Shown one piece after another: positions 17,569 to 26,573 of a stretch of DNA of 64,000 nucleotides. A program made the translations under genes and the position numbers. The first letter of the stretch is position 1; the number at the start of each line of letters is the position of its first letter. Where the stretch lies: assembly GCF_008065135.1 (NCBI RefSeq), contig NZ_CP042914.1, positions 1,178,001 to 1,242,000 on the forward strand, read 5' to 3'. This DNA comes from Roseimaritima ulvae (lineage in GTDB: Bacteria > Planctomycetota > Planctomycetia > Pirellulales > Pirellulaceae). The notes below the pieces were generated by a model. The model was not told the origin of the DNA. It made no database searches and saw nothing but the letters and a program-made list of their open reading frames with translations.

Positions 17569-18396
17569 ATGCCACGCACCGAACCCGTTATGCCTCGGCC
17601 GCAGCAGTTGGAAGCCCGCTTGGCACTGTCGTCGGGCAGCCGAGCCGGGATGGTGGTGAATCTTCACGCGGGGTTCTATCTGATCGGCCGCAACGCCGAG
17701 TGCCAAGTCCGTCCCAAAAGTCGCTCGGTCAGTCGACGCCATTGCCTGGTGCGGCATCAGGAGGGAAAGCTGCACGTGTTGGATTTGGGCAGTACCAGCG
17801 GGACGCGTCTGAACGGCGAACGGATGCAGCCGCGATTGTGGTACCCGCTGGCCGATGGCGACGAATTGCGATGCGGCAAAATCGCTTTCGCCGTAGCAGC
17901 CAAAGCGGTGGACGCACCCGCCGACGGCGCGGTCGCCGCCGCAGACGTCCCCGCGCGCGGGGACTCTCAGGCCGCCTGGCAAGCCGAGGACATTGCCGAC
18001 TGGATGACCGACTTTGACGAACTGGAGCAGGCCGAACGGATTCAATCGATTCGGACGCAAACAGTCACCGAGCAGAGCGAGCGGGACGCCGAGTCGGCCA
18101 ACGACACCGACGCGGCGCCCGATCACGATGTGGCGGGTTCGTCAGCCCACGGCGGGGCGGCCGGCGAGCGAACTCGCAAACGCGCCCCGGCACCTGCCAA
18201 GAGCCGGTCCCCGTCGACGGGCCGTTGGCGAATGCCCGTCTGGAGCGGCAACTGGAGTCTGGCGGGCGAGGGCGAGCGATGGAAGACGGTGTTGGCCAGC
18301 GTGCTGCTGGTCGCGGCCGTGGTCTGGCTGCTGGTGTCGCTGTTTTATTTGGGCGACGACAATATCTATCAGCAGGTCAAAACCTTGGAGACCTAG
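17569..18396 (+). CDS. FHA-domain membrane protein
   Basis: 275 residues. The FHA domain occupies about 15-105, with the core motifs YLIGRNAECQVRPKSRSVSRRH (GR, S..H) and LDLGSTSGTRLNGERM (N at the phosphothreonine pocket). Its job is to bind phosphothreonine peptides. A long acidic, Ala-rich linker follows, then a basic Pro/Ser/Arg stretch, and one membrane span at about 243-265 (VLASVLLVAAVVWLLVSLFYLG) before a short tail. Domain order implies a cytoplasmic FHA anchored in the inner membrane. It follows the kinase by 40 bases and probably binds the kinase or its substrates. Confidence 0.85.
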   Translation: MPRTEPVMPRPQQLEARLALSSGSRAGMVVNLHAGFYLIGRNAECQVRPKSRSVSRRHCLVRHQEGKLHVLDLGSTSGTRLNGERMQPRLWYPLADGDELRCGKIAFAVAAKAVDAPADGAVAAADVPARGDSQAAWQAEDIADWMTDFDELEQAERIQSIRTQTVTEQSERDAESANDTDAAPDHDVAGSSAHGGAAGERTRKRAPAPAKSRSPSTGRWRMPVWSGNWSLAGEGERWKTVLASVLLVAAVVWLLVSLFYLGDDNIYQQVKTLET

Positions 18397-18499
18397 GGCT
18401 CCCACGGCACCGCGTGTCTCTCGTAGAATGAATGGTTCGCCTCACCTGCCGCCTCTGCAGGAGAGCGTAGACCTGCCCTATTTTTGTTGAGAGAAAAAC

Positions 18500-19996
18500 A
18501 TGAGCACTGTCGCATCCAAACCCCTGCTTCCCGAAGTGGCCGCTTTTCTGCAACGCGGCACCCTGGGCAGCTTTTTCGGGGGCCAAGAAGTGTTTTCGCA
18601 GCAGGGCAATACGATTGCCACCCTGGACCCCGGCTCGGGCGAAACCCTGGCCGAAGTCGCCGAGTTAAATTCGGACGAAGTGAATCGCGCCGTGGACGTG
18701 GCCGATGAAGCCTTCCGCAAATCCGGCTGGGCCACGATGCCGGTCAACGAACGCGCCGCGCTGCTGCACCGGTTGGCCGACGCGGTCGAAAAAAATAAAG
18801 AGGTCATCGGGCAATTGGAGGCGTTGGACGCCGGCAAGGTGGAGGCCCAGGCCCAAGGCGACGTGCAGAACTTCGTCGACACGCTGCGATACTTTACCGA
18901 TATGGCACAGCACATGAGCCCGCGGACCACGCTGGCCGTGCGCGGGCACGAAGCCTGGACGGTACGTAAACCGTGGGGCGCCTGCGCGTTTATCTTTCCC
19001 TGGAACTTCCCCTTCCTGCTGATCGGCTGGGGCATCACTCCGGCGCTGGCCGCGGGCAACACGGTGGTCATCAAGCCCGCCGAAGACACGCCCCTGTCGG
19101 CGATCTTCTTGGCGCAGCTGGCCAAGGAAGTGGGCATTCCCGATGGCGTGATCAACGTGGTCACCGGCCGCGGTGAAGTCACCGGTGCGGCCTTTACGGC
19201 CAATCCTAAAATCAAACGCATGTCCTTCACCGGTTCGCCCGAAGTTGGTCGCCTAGTCGCGCAGGCTTGCGGACAAAACTTGGTGCCCGTCAAGCTGGAA
19301 CTGGGCGGCAAGGGCGCGGCCGTGGTGTTCGACGATGTCGACGTGCCCGAGACCGCCGCCAAACTGGCCGCCGCCATTACCTTCCATTCCGGGCAGGTGT
19401 GCTGCGATGCCACGCGTTGGCTGGTGCACAAGAACATCTACGACGAATTCGTCAATCAATGCGTCGATCGCTTGAAACAGGTGCAGGTGGGCTACCAGTT
19501 GGATGGGGCCACGCAAATGGGGCCGGTGGTCAATGCCAAGCAGCGCGAGCGTGTGCTGGGCTATTTGCAACGCGGACAAGAAGAAGGCGCGGAGTGTGTG
19601 TTGGCCGGCGGCCCGGCAGAGGTCGAAGGCTATCAAGGGCACTACGTCAAACCCGCGCTGCTGGCCGGTTCGCTGGACAACGTGGCGGCCCGCGAAGAAA
19701 TCTTTGGCCCGGTCGCCTATCTGGCACCTTTCGACGATGAATCCCAGGCCATCGAGATGGCCAATCAGACCGATTATGGATTAGCCAACAGCGTCTGGAC
19801 CGCCGACCTTGGCCGAGCCGCGCGGGTGGCGGAGTCGATGGTGGCGGGCAACAGCTGGATCAACGCGCACAACGTATTTGCTCATGGCGTGCCCTATGGC
19901 GGCGTCAACAAAAGCGGCATGGGCGGCGGCGTGTTGTCGGTTGAAACCCTGCTGGATTACTACCGCAGCACGTCGGTTGTGCGGCCGTTGGGTTAG
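18500..19996 (+). CDS. Aldehyde dehydrogenase (betaine-aldehyde-type)
   Basis: 498 residues, normal length for NAD(P)-dependent aldehyde dehydrogenases. Visible landmarks are FPWNFPFLL (oxyanion Asn at about 169), IKPAEDTPLS (nucleotide-binding Lys192), FTGSPEVGR, the general base Glu267 in LELGGKGA, and the catalytic Cys301 in SGQVCCDATR. EIFGPVA and the C-terminal PYGGVNKSGMG complete the fold. It oxidises an aldehyde to a carboxylate in the cytoplasm; overall features resemble betaine-aldehyde and related dehydrogenases, but the substrate is not certain. ATG 18500 follows a purine-rich GAGAGAAAAAC. It is followed by a two-domain class II aldolase after a family A repeat. Confidence 0.92.
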   Translation: MSTVASKPLLPEVAAFLQRGTLGSFFGGQEVFSQQGNTIATLDPGSGETLAEVAELNSDEVNRAVDVADEAFRKSGWATMPVNERAALLHRLADAVEKNKEVIGQLEALDAGKVEAQAQGDVQNFVDTLRYFTDMAQHMSPRTTLAVRGHEAWTVRKPWGACAFIFPWNFPFLLIGWGITPALAAGNTVVIKPAEDTPLSAIFLAQLAKEVGIPDGVINVVTGRGEVTGAAFTANPKIKRMSFTGSPEVGRLVAQACGQNLVPVKLELGGKGAAVVFDDVDVPETAAKLAAAITFHSGQVCCDATRWLVHKNIYDEFVNQCVDRLKQVQVGYQLDGATQMGPVVNAKQRERVLGYLQRGQEEGAECVLAGGPAEVEGYQGHYVKPALLAGSLDNVAAREEIFGPVAYLAPFDDESQAIEMANQTDYGLANSVWTADLGRAARVAESMVAGNSWINAHNVFAHGVPYGGVNKSGMGGGVLSVETLLDYYRSTSVVRPLG

Positions 19997-20017
19997 TCGT
20001 TTCGCATCCGCAATCAT

Positions 20018-20081
20018 CGTAGCTACCGTCGCCAGACGGTGGGAAGCAGCGCCAACCCACGCTCTGGCGAGCGTAGCTACG
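20018..20081. repeat. Family A inverted repeat
   Basis: CGTAGCTACCGTCGCCAGAC at the left and CGCTCTGGCGAGCGTAGCTA at the right form the arms around a short loop. It lies between two genes on the same strand. Confidence 0.85.
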
Positions 20082-20106
20082 GAAGACACACCGGGAACCA
20101 AACATC

Positions 20107-21402
20107 ATGACGCAGGCTCGAAATCTGGTTCATCCGCGTGACGAAATCATGCGGACGATGGATCGTATCTACCGTTACCGGATGACCACGACGTCGGGCG
20201 GCAATTTGTCGATCCGCGACGAAGCGGGCAATATTTGGATCTCGCCGGCCCGAGTCGACAAGGGGAATTTGACCCGCGCCGATATCGTCTGTGTACGGGC
20301 CGATGGTAGCAGCGAAGGCTTGCATCCGCCCTCTTCGGAGTTTCCCTTTCACAAGGCCATCTATCAGGCGCGGCCGGATATTCGGGCCATCGTGCATGCC
20401 CATCCGGCGGCTTTGGTGGCCTTTAGTATCTGCCGGCAAACGCCCAACACGCGGTTGTTCCATCAAGCCCATTCGGTGTGCGGGCAAATCGGTTTTGCGC
20501 CCTATGCTTGCCCCGGCAGCGAACAATTGGGCAGCCACATCGCCGACACCTTTCGCGAGGGCTGCGACAGTGTGATTTTGGAGAATCATGGCGTGGTGGT
20601 TGGCGGCGACAGCTTGGCGCACGCCTTCCAACGCTTCGAGGCCTTTGAGTTCGCCGGCAAAACGTTGATCAATGCCTTGCAGTTGGGGCCGGTGCGTTAT
20701 CTGGACGACGAGCAACTGCGACAGGCGGCCGAGCGAAGCGTGGATTTTGAATCGTTTACGCCCGATACGGCGTCGGCCGAAGAACGTGAATTGCGGCGAC
20801 AGTTGCGAGACTTTGTGCGTCGCGGTTGTCGCCAGCGGTTGTTGATCAGTACCGAAGGCAGTTTCTCGGCGCGGCTGGATGAAGATTCGTTTTTGATCAC
20901 GCCCACGCAGCGGGATCGCGAACAATTGGAAGTCGAGGACTTTGTGTTGGTCAGCGGCCAGCGCCGCGAGGCTCACAAGCTGGCCAGTCGCGCCGCCAAG
21001 GCGCATCAGGCGATCTACCGCCAACATCCCGGCGTGCAAGCCATCGTGTTTGCGCATCCGGTCAACGCCACGGCCTTCAGTGTTACCGATTCCACCTTCG
21101 ATGTGCGGACGATCCCGGAAAGTTATGTGTTTTTGCGGGACGTGCAACGCGTTGCCTACGGGACACAATTCCGCGACGACGGACAAATCGCCAATTACGT
21201 TTCCGAATCGTCGCCGGGAGCGATGCTGGAGAACGACGGCGTGATCGTGACCGGCAAAAGTGTGTTGGACGCCTTCGATCGCTTGGAGGTGTTGGAGTCG
21301 ACCGCGGAAGCGATCATCAACGCTCGCACCATCGGAGACATTTCGGCGATGTCCGATGCGGTGATCGACGAACTGTGCACGGCCTTCAACTTGAAGGACT
21401 AG
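20107..21402 (+). CDS. Tandem class II aldolase/adducin protein, second domain degenerate
   Basis: 431 residues made of two class II aldolase domains (about 10-200 and 225-420). Domain 1 is intact: [10 protein letters not shown] (phosphate or substrate loop), [11 protein letters not shown] (catalytic Glu), VHAHPAAL (two zinc His) and LENHGVVV (third zinc His). Domain 2 keeps the fold ([41 protein letters not shown]), but the first zinc His is Phe, the third is Asp, and the catalytic Glu position is not visible. It should not bind zinc. Only the first half can be catalytic, acting on a sugar phosphate or hydroxyacid by aldol cleavage or epimerisation. The second half may be structural or regulatory. 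Confidence 0.88.
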   Translation: MTQARNLVHPRDEIMRTMDRIYRYRMTTTSGGNLSIRDEAGNIWISPARVDKGNLTRADIVCVRADGSSEGLHPPSSEFPFHKAIYQARPDIRAIVHAHPAALVAFSICRQTPNTRLFHQAHSVCGQIGFAPYACPGSEQLGSHIADTFREGCDSVILENHGVVVGGDSLAHAFQRFEAFEFAGKTLINALQLGPVRYLDDEQLRQAAERSVDFESFTPDTASAEERELRRQLRDFVRRGCRQRLLISTEGSFSARLDEDSFLITPTQRDREQLEVEDFVLVSGQRREAHKLASRAAKAHQAIYRQHPGVQAIVFAHPVNATAFSVTDSTFDVRTIPESYVFLRDVQRVAYGTQFRDDGQIANYVSESSPGAMLENDGVIVTGKSVLDAFDRLEVLESTAEAIINARTIGDISAMSDAVIDELCTAFNLKD

Positions 21403-21413
21403 CGCGGCTGCGG

Positions 21414-24400
21414 CTACGGGCGTCCCAGCACGATCGGAATGCGAGTCTGGTGGGAGTGGTAGTTCATCACGACGCGGCGACCACCGGCCGCGATTTGCAA
21501 ATGAATCGGATCGCCGGGCACTTCGGCCGGGACAAACAGCGTGCCCAGGGCTTGCCGCGTGGGGATGTGCCAGGCGGTCAGGCGGCCATCGTTATGTAGC
21601 GCCAGCAAGACGCGGTCATCGGGCAAGAACTGCAGCGCGCGCGGTTGGGAGTCCACCGATTGTTCCAGCAACCGTGCGCCGGTTTTGCGGTTGCGAACGC
21701 GGATGCCATGATGAGCCGCTTCGGCCAACAGGATGCCGTCGTGGCTGACGCAGTAGGCCGAGTCACTGGGGTCCGGGTATTTGGCCAGCACCTCGCCGGA
21801 GGCCACGTCGATTTCCATCAGGCACTCGTGTTCGGCTTCGTCGACGATGATGGTTTGCCCCTGGTCGGTCAGGGTGGGAGGATTAATTTGGGGCACTTTG
21901 ATCGAACGCAGCAAGGTATGGGTCGCCCAGCGGTCGTCTGAATGCCAGACACACAACTGTTCCTGGTTGTACGCGATCAGCCTGCGGCCATCGGAGGAAA
22001 ACACGGTGCCATGGCATGGTTTAAAAGGCGTTTTGATACGTCCCAGTACTCTGCCGGTGCGGCATTCGGCGATCGAGATGTGCGTATTCTCATGAGCCAG
22101 CGCCACCATGCCGTTGGTGATGTCTCGGGATACCGTGCCGTAGGGAAAACACTTGCCGCCATTAAATTGTTTCGCCCAGGGAATGTCGCGAAGGTGGTCG
22201 AAGAAGAAGAACATCGGCTGCGTATGGTCAGGGCACAGCAATGTCAGGTGCAGGTGGCCTGGGGGAGTGATCGTGTGCCAGGGTTGCACTTCGTCCAGAC
22301 GCCAGTGGTGCAAATCGCCGTCGCTGGCGGCCGATAGCAGTTCGTTCTCGGGCAGCCATACGATGGGTTGTCGGTGGTCGAGGGCTTTACGGTGAGCGCG
22401 GAATTGATGGTGCAGTTTTCCGGTGATCTGGTCGTCGTACCGGCAGTCAAGTTCTAGTACTTGAACGCGACCGTCGGTGTAGCTGGCGGCCAGCCACTTG
22501 CCGTCCGGTGAAGCGGCCAGCGAGCGGGCGTACTCCGCTGCCACCATCTGTCCGCCACGTTCGCCGGTTTGCGGGTCCCAGGCGAACAGCAGATCCGAAA
22601 ACCGCTCGCCACCGACCAACCAACGCTGGTCGGGGCCGGCAAAGCAGATCGCCCGCACATTGACCAGCGGCGAGGTGTCGATGGACCGGGCTTGCCGGTT
22701 GGTGTCCATATCCCATACCTCGATGCCTTGCCGGGTGGGCACGAACAGCTCGCGGCTGTCGGCCGAAAACAGCAGCGATTCGTGGCGGTGATCATTGTCG
22801 ATTTTCAATCGCAGGCTGCCGTCGCTGTTGTAAACCCACACGCCGCTGTAGCGGGCGCCGGCGGCCAGATAGTTTCCGTCCGGGGACCATCGCAAGCTTT
22901 CCACACCCGAGGAATGCTGTTCGATCGTCCGCAGCAGTTCCCCGCTGTGCAGATCCCAAAACATCAGCTTGCCATGTTGGCTGCCGGTAACGGCTTGTTT
23001 GCCATCGGGCGAAATCGCAACCGAGTCGGCTTGCTCGCCGTGCGAACCCAGGCGTTGGGGTTCTGGGGTGGTCGACGCCAGGTTCCACTGCGTGACGTCG
23101 CCAGCGGCGTCGACGGTGACCGCGATTTGCCCGTCTTCGGTGGCCGCCAAGCCATGGATCGGTTGGATGTGACGGAGGCTCCGCAGGGGCGCGGGGTAGG
23201 CGGCCGAACGCAGCAGGGTGACCAACGAGGCGGGCGGCAGGTCGGTGGGGCTGCCATCGCGGGGGTGCCTGCTCAGCGTCCTGCGGGGCCACTGTTCGAT
23301 TTCATCTCGCAAACCGGAAAGGTTGCGTTGGCTGAGCAGGGCTACGGCCGTTTTCAGCCGTACCGCTTCGAGCAGGTCGCTGGCCATTTGAGCCCGCCAT
23401 TCACTCTCCTGGCGGGCTCGTTGGACTTGCACCACTTGCCAGGTCGTCATCACGCCCACAGCTAGCAGGCAGACGGCCAGCAAGGTGGCAATCCCGGCGC
23501 CGACACGGTGGCGTCGAATGTATTTCTTGCAGCGATACAGTTTGGAGGGAGGGCAAGCGTGCACCGCTTCGTGGTTCAGGTAGCGTCGCAGGTCCGCCGC
23601 CAGGTCACTGGCCGATTGGTACCTGCGCTCGCGATCCTTCTCCAGGGCTTTGAGCACGATCCAGTCCAACTCGCCGCTTAGCTGGCTGGGTTGACGGCGA
23701 GCTTGGGCGGGATGGGTTTCAGACACCGTGGGGGCCGTGCCGGCTTGCGTGGTCACGGGCGTCACGGCGCTGGGTTTGCGGGGCTCGGCTTCGCGGATCA
23801 ATCGCCGCAATTCGTCTGGTCCCGCTGATCGCAGAGCGGAACGTTCGAAGGGCAGCGAGCCGGTCAGCAGTTCATACAGCACCACGCCCAGGGAATAGAC
23901 GTCGCTGCGGGTGTCGATATCGAGGCTGCCCGGTTCGGCTTGTTCAGGGCTCATGTACCTCGGCGTGCCCAGCGTCCGCGAGGTATCGCCGACCAAGGTC
24001 GCGTCGGTCAGCGCTACATCAACGGCTTTGGCCAAGCCGAAATCGATCACCTTGGGAACGGCCGTCCCATCGATCTGCTCCACCAGAATGTTGCTGGGTT
24101 TCAAGTCCCGGTGAATGATACCCTTGCGGTGGGCGTGCTGGACGGCGTGGCAGACGAGCTTAAAAATCCGCAGCCGTTCGACCGTGTTGAGCTGGTGGGT
24201 GTCGGCATAGTCGGTGATTTTTTGCCCCTGTAGCAATTCCATCACCAGATAGGGTTGCCCCGATGGCGTGGTTCCCACCTCCAGGACTTTGGCGATATGG
24301 GGGTGATCCATCATCGCCAAGGCCTGCCGTTCGGCTTGAAAGCGGGCCAGCATTTCTTGGTTGGCCAGCCCGGCACGAATGATTTTTAACGCGACCTGGC

Positions 24401-24545
24401 GGCGCACCGGCTGGGTCTGTTGAGCGGCATAGACGACGCCCATCCCGCCTTCGCCAATCGGTTCGCCGATGGTGTAATCGCCGACCACCGCGCCGGCCAG
24501 CGATTCGATTCCGATCGGTTGTGGCGGCGGCAAGTCGTCGAGCAT
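21414..24545 (-). CDS. Ser/Thr protein kinase with C-terminal WD40 propeller
   Basis: 1043 residues. The kinase domain lies near 22-330, with glycine loop IGEGGMGVVY (30-39), Lys in VALKII, catalytic HRDLKPSN (145-152), DFG (168-170) and MSPEQ. A membrane span follows at about 348-371 (GIATLLAVCLLAVGVMTTW), then a region of WD40-type repeats (SVAISPDGKQAVTGSQHGKLMFWDL, LRWSPDGNYLAAG, SLAASPDGKWLAASYTDGRVQVLEL). The propeller therefore probably lies outside the cytoplasm and senses a ligand or partner, a design expanded in planctomycetes. ATG 24545 is preferred over TTG 24578; neither has a clear ribosome site. The gene ends 11 bases from the convergent aldolase stop. Confidence 0.88.
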   Translation of the reverse strand: MLDDLPPPQPIGIESLAGAVVGDYTIGEPIGEGGMGVVYAAQQTQPVRRQVALKIIRAGLANQEMLARFQAERQALAMMDHPHIAKVLEVGTTPSGQPYLVMELLQGQKITDYADTHQLNTVERLRIFKLVCHAVQHAHRKGIIHRDLKPSNILVEQIDGTAVPKVIDFGLAKAVDVALTDATLVGDTSRTLGTPRYMSPEQAEPGSLDIDTRSDVYSLGVVLYELLTGSLPFERSALRSAGPDELRRLIREAEPRKPSAVTPVTTQAGTAPTVSETHPAQARRQPSQLSGELDWIVLKALEKDRERRYQSASDLAADLRRYLNHEAVHACPPSKLYRCKKYIRRHRVGAGIATLLAVCLLAVGVMTTWQVVQVQRARQESEWRAQMASDLLEAVRLKTAVALLSQRNLSGLRDEIEQWPRRTLSRHPRDGSPTDLPPASLVTLLRSAAYPAPLRSLRHIQPIHGLAATEDGQIAVTVDAAGDVTQWNLASTTPEPQRLGSHGEQADSVAISPDGKQAVTGSQHGKLMFWDLHSGELLRTIEQHSSGVESLRWSPDGNYLAAGARYSGVWVYNSDGSLRLKIDNDHRHESLLFSADSRELFVPTRQGIEVWDMDTNRQARSIDTSPLVNVRAICFAGPDQRWLVGGERFSDLLFAWDPQTGERGGQMVAAEYARSLAASPDGKWLAASYTDGRVQVLELDCRYDDQITGKLHHQFRAHRKALDHRQPIVWLPENELLSAASDGDLHHWRLDEVQPWHTITPPGHLHLTLLCPDHTQPMFFFFDHLRDIPWAKQFNGGKCFPYGTVSRDITNGMVALAHENTHISIAECRTGRVLGRIKTPFKPCHGTVFSSDGRRLIAYNQEQLCVWHSDDRWATHTLLRSIKVPQINPPTLTDQGQTIIVDEAEHECLMEIDVASGEVLAKYPDPSDSAYCVSHDGILLAEAAHHGIRVRNRKTGARLLEQSVDSQPRALQFLPDDRVLLALHNDGRLTAWHIPTRQALGTLFVPAEVPGDPIHLQIAAGGRRVVMNYHSHQTRIPIVLGRP

Positions 24546-24656
24546 CGGCGGGAGGCCTGAAGCAAAGGTGAGAAGCAATCGCTATGCCATGATACGCTAC
24601 CAACGCCCCGCTAATAACCCGCAATTTTTGTGCATCTTTGCCCCCCCCCAATCAAG

Positions 24657-24682
24657 TAGCATGGGCCCCCGGCCCGTGTTCC
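24657..24682. repeat. Family E repeat (gggcccatgct)
   Basis: AGCATGGGCCCCCGGCCCGT followed by GTTCCC is the reverse complement of the unit repeated twice at 60941-61008. It sits in the gap between the kinase start and purK. Confidence 0.5.
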
Positions 24683-24710
24683 CTAGCCGCCGCAACGCGT
24701 TAGCGAGCGG

Positions 24711-24743
24711 AACTGCGTTGCGTTCGCGGAGCGAACGACGACC
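24711..24743. repeat. Half family B repeat abutting the purK stop
   Basis: GCGTTCGCGGAGCGAACGAC followed by GACC is one arm of the family B element. It begins at the base next to the purK stop codon (24744-24746 on the minus strand). Confidence 0.75.
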
Positions 24744-25901
24744 TTAGAGCCGCGAGAAGGCTTCGCGGACGCGTTGTTCGGCTTGCTGGACGGTCTCTCC
24801 CACCGCAGTCAGGTGCCCCATTTTGCGGCCCTCTCGCGCTTCGGCTTTGCCGTACAGGTGCAGGCTGACGCCGGGCACGGCCAAGCTTTGCTCGAACGCC
24901 GGTGAGGCTCCGGAGGCGGTCCACAGGTCGCCCAGCAGATTGACCATCGCGGCGGGGCAGCGGAGCGAGGTTTGGCCCAGCGGCAGGCCGCAGACGGCTC
25001 GCACGTGTTGCTCGAATTGGTTGGTCACCGAGGCTTCGATCGTCAGGTGCCCGGAGTTATGCGGGCGGGGGGCGATTTCGTTGATCATCAATTCCTCGCC
25101 GGCCCCCACAAACAGTTCGATGCACAGCAGCCCCACCAGATCCAAACGCTCGGCCACGGTGCGGGCGATCGCTTCGGCGGCCGTGTCCAGCGAGGGCGGC
25201 ACGTCGGCGGGGCATTTGCTGACATCCAGGATGTGATTGCGATGGATGTTTTCCAGCAGCGGATAGACGGCCGTTTGCCCTTGAGGATTTCGGGCCACCA
25301 GGATCGAGACCTCGCGGTCGAAGGCGATCCGTTGTTCGGCCACGATGCGCTGCGGGCCAAAGGCTTCGGCCGCCGCCGCCAGTTCCCCCTCGCTGGAAAC
25401 GCTCCGCTGGCCCTTGCCGTCGTAGCCGCTGCGAGCCGTTTTGAGGATCATCGGGTAGCCCAGTTCCTGCCCGGCTTGCCGCAGCTGCTGCAGTCCGGCG
25501 GGACTCGATGGGTCGGGGATGGTACGAAACGGCGTGACCGGCAATCCCAGGTCGGCCAGAGTCTGTTTTTCCAGGCTGCGGTCCTGTGCCGTCTTCAGGA
25601 TCTGGGCGTTGGGATAGGTGGGGACCGCGGCGGCCAGTTGTCGCACGGCGGCGTCGGGGATGTTTTCGAATTCCAGCGTGACCACCGCGCTACGCTTGGC
25701 CAGGGCGGCCAATAATTCGGGCGTGTAGTCGCCGACCAGCACCTCATTGGCAACCTGCGCGGCGGGGCCATCGGCCTCGTCGGACAGCACGGCCACGCGG
25801 TACCCCATCTGCTGGGCCGCCAGAGTAAACATGCGACCCAGCTGTCCACCTCCCAGCATCCCGATGGTCGCTCCGGGCCGCAGCGGTTGAATTTCGTCCA
25901 T
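24744..25901 (-). CDS. purK: N5-carboxyaminoimidazole ribonucleotide synthase
   Basis: 385 residues, an ATP-grasp enzyme of de novo purine synthesis that carboxylates AIR to N5-CAIR using ATP and bicarbonate. Evidence: IGMLGGGQLGRMFTLAA at the N-terminus, TLEFENIP, ILKTARSGYDGKGQ (ATP-binding Lys and glycine loop), SILVARNPQGQTAVYPL, and ELMINEIAPRPHNSGHLTIE with the metal ligands. The C-terminal HLYGKAEAREGRKMGHLT is typical of PurK. It begins two bases after the purE stop, so the two form an operon and share the AIR-to-CAIR step. The long open frame upstream to 26291 is out of frame with purE and not coding. Confidence 0.95.
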   Translation of the reverse strand: MDEIQPLRPGATIGMLGGGQLGRMFTLAAQQMGYRVAVLSDEADGPAAQVANEVLVGDYTPELLAALAKRSAVVTLEFENIPDAAVRQLAAAVPTYPNAQILKTAQDRSLEKQTLADLGLPVTPFRTIPDPSSPAGLQQLRQAGQELGYPMILKTARSGYDGKGQRSVSSEGELAAAAEAFGPQRIVAEQRIAFDREVSILVARNPQGQTAVYPLLENIHRNHILDVSKCPADVPPSLDTAAEAIARTVAERLDLVGLLCIELFVGAGEELMINEIAPRPHNSGHLTIEASVTNQFEQHVRAVCGLPLGQTSLRCPAAMVNLLGDLWTASGASPAFEQSLAVPGVSLHLYGKAEAREGRKMGHLTAVGETVQQAEQRVREAFSRL

Positions 25902-25903
25902 GT

Positions 25904-26410
25904 TCACGGCAGCTCCGCTGAAGCCAGGACGTCGTCGTGTTGCTGCTGAATAAACGCGTCCAGTCGTTGCGTCAGCGAGGCGTCCTGCAGCGACAGGATG
26001 CGGGCGGCCAACAAGGCCGCGTTTTTGGCACCCGATGCGCCGATTGACATCGTGGCCACCGGGATGCCACCTGGCATTTGCACGATCGATAGCAAAGAGT
26101 CCAGTCCCTGCAGGGCTCGGCTCTGAACCGGCACGCCGATCACCGGCAGCGTGGTTTCCGAGGCCACCATGCCGGGCAGGTGAGCCGCTCCGCCGGCCCC
26201 GGCAATGATCACCTGCAGGCCCCGCCCGCGGGCGCCGCTGGCGTATTGCATCATTTCGGCCGGGGTACGGTGTGCCGAAACCACGCGGCATTCGTGGGGG
26301 ATCTGCAATTGGTCAAGCAGTTCCGCGGCCGGTTGCATGGTTTCCCAGTCGTTGCGGCTGCCCATGATCACGCCGACGAGGGGAGCGGGAGAGGAAGCGG
26401 CGTCGGGCAT
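25904..26410 (-). CDS. purE: N5-carboxyaminoimidazole ribonucleotide mutase
   Basis: 168 residues of class I PurE, which moves the carboxylate of N5-CAIR to give CAIR, the step after PurK. Motifs: [14 protein letters not shown] (phosphate-binding), [14 protein letters not shown] with the catalytic His, [18 protein letters not shown], and [19 protein letters not shown]. The class I enzyme fits the presence of purK just downstream. Its start faces the rhomboid gene across a 163-base divergent gap. Confidence 0.95.
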   Translation of the reverse strand: MPDAASSPAPLVGVIMGSRNDWETMQPAAELLDQLQIPHECRVVSAHRTPAEMMQYASGARGRGLQVIIAGAGGAAHLPGMVASETTLPVIGVPVQSRALQGLDSLLSIVQMPGGIPVATMSIGASGAKNAALLAARILSLQDASLTQRLDAFIQQQHDDVLASAELP

Positions 26411-26573
26411 GAAAAGGCCTCAATTTGGGGGAGCAAAGGGCGGCAAACAAGTGTTTTACCCAGCCTCCCAACTAGCCGAAAGGCCCTGTGGGCTACTACC
26501 ATACAACGGGAATGACCAATCCGGCCTTCCCTTGCGGTTTCCCCCTTTCCCTCCTCGTTTTCCTAGCAGCTTC

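Noticed and set aside
25902-26291. Extension of the purK frame upstream into purE
   Set aside because: The extension reads purE out of frame. ATG 25901 gives the normal PurK N-terminus two bases after the purE stop.
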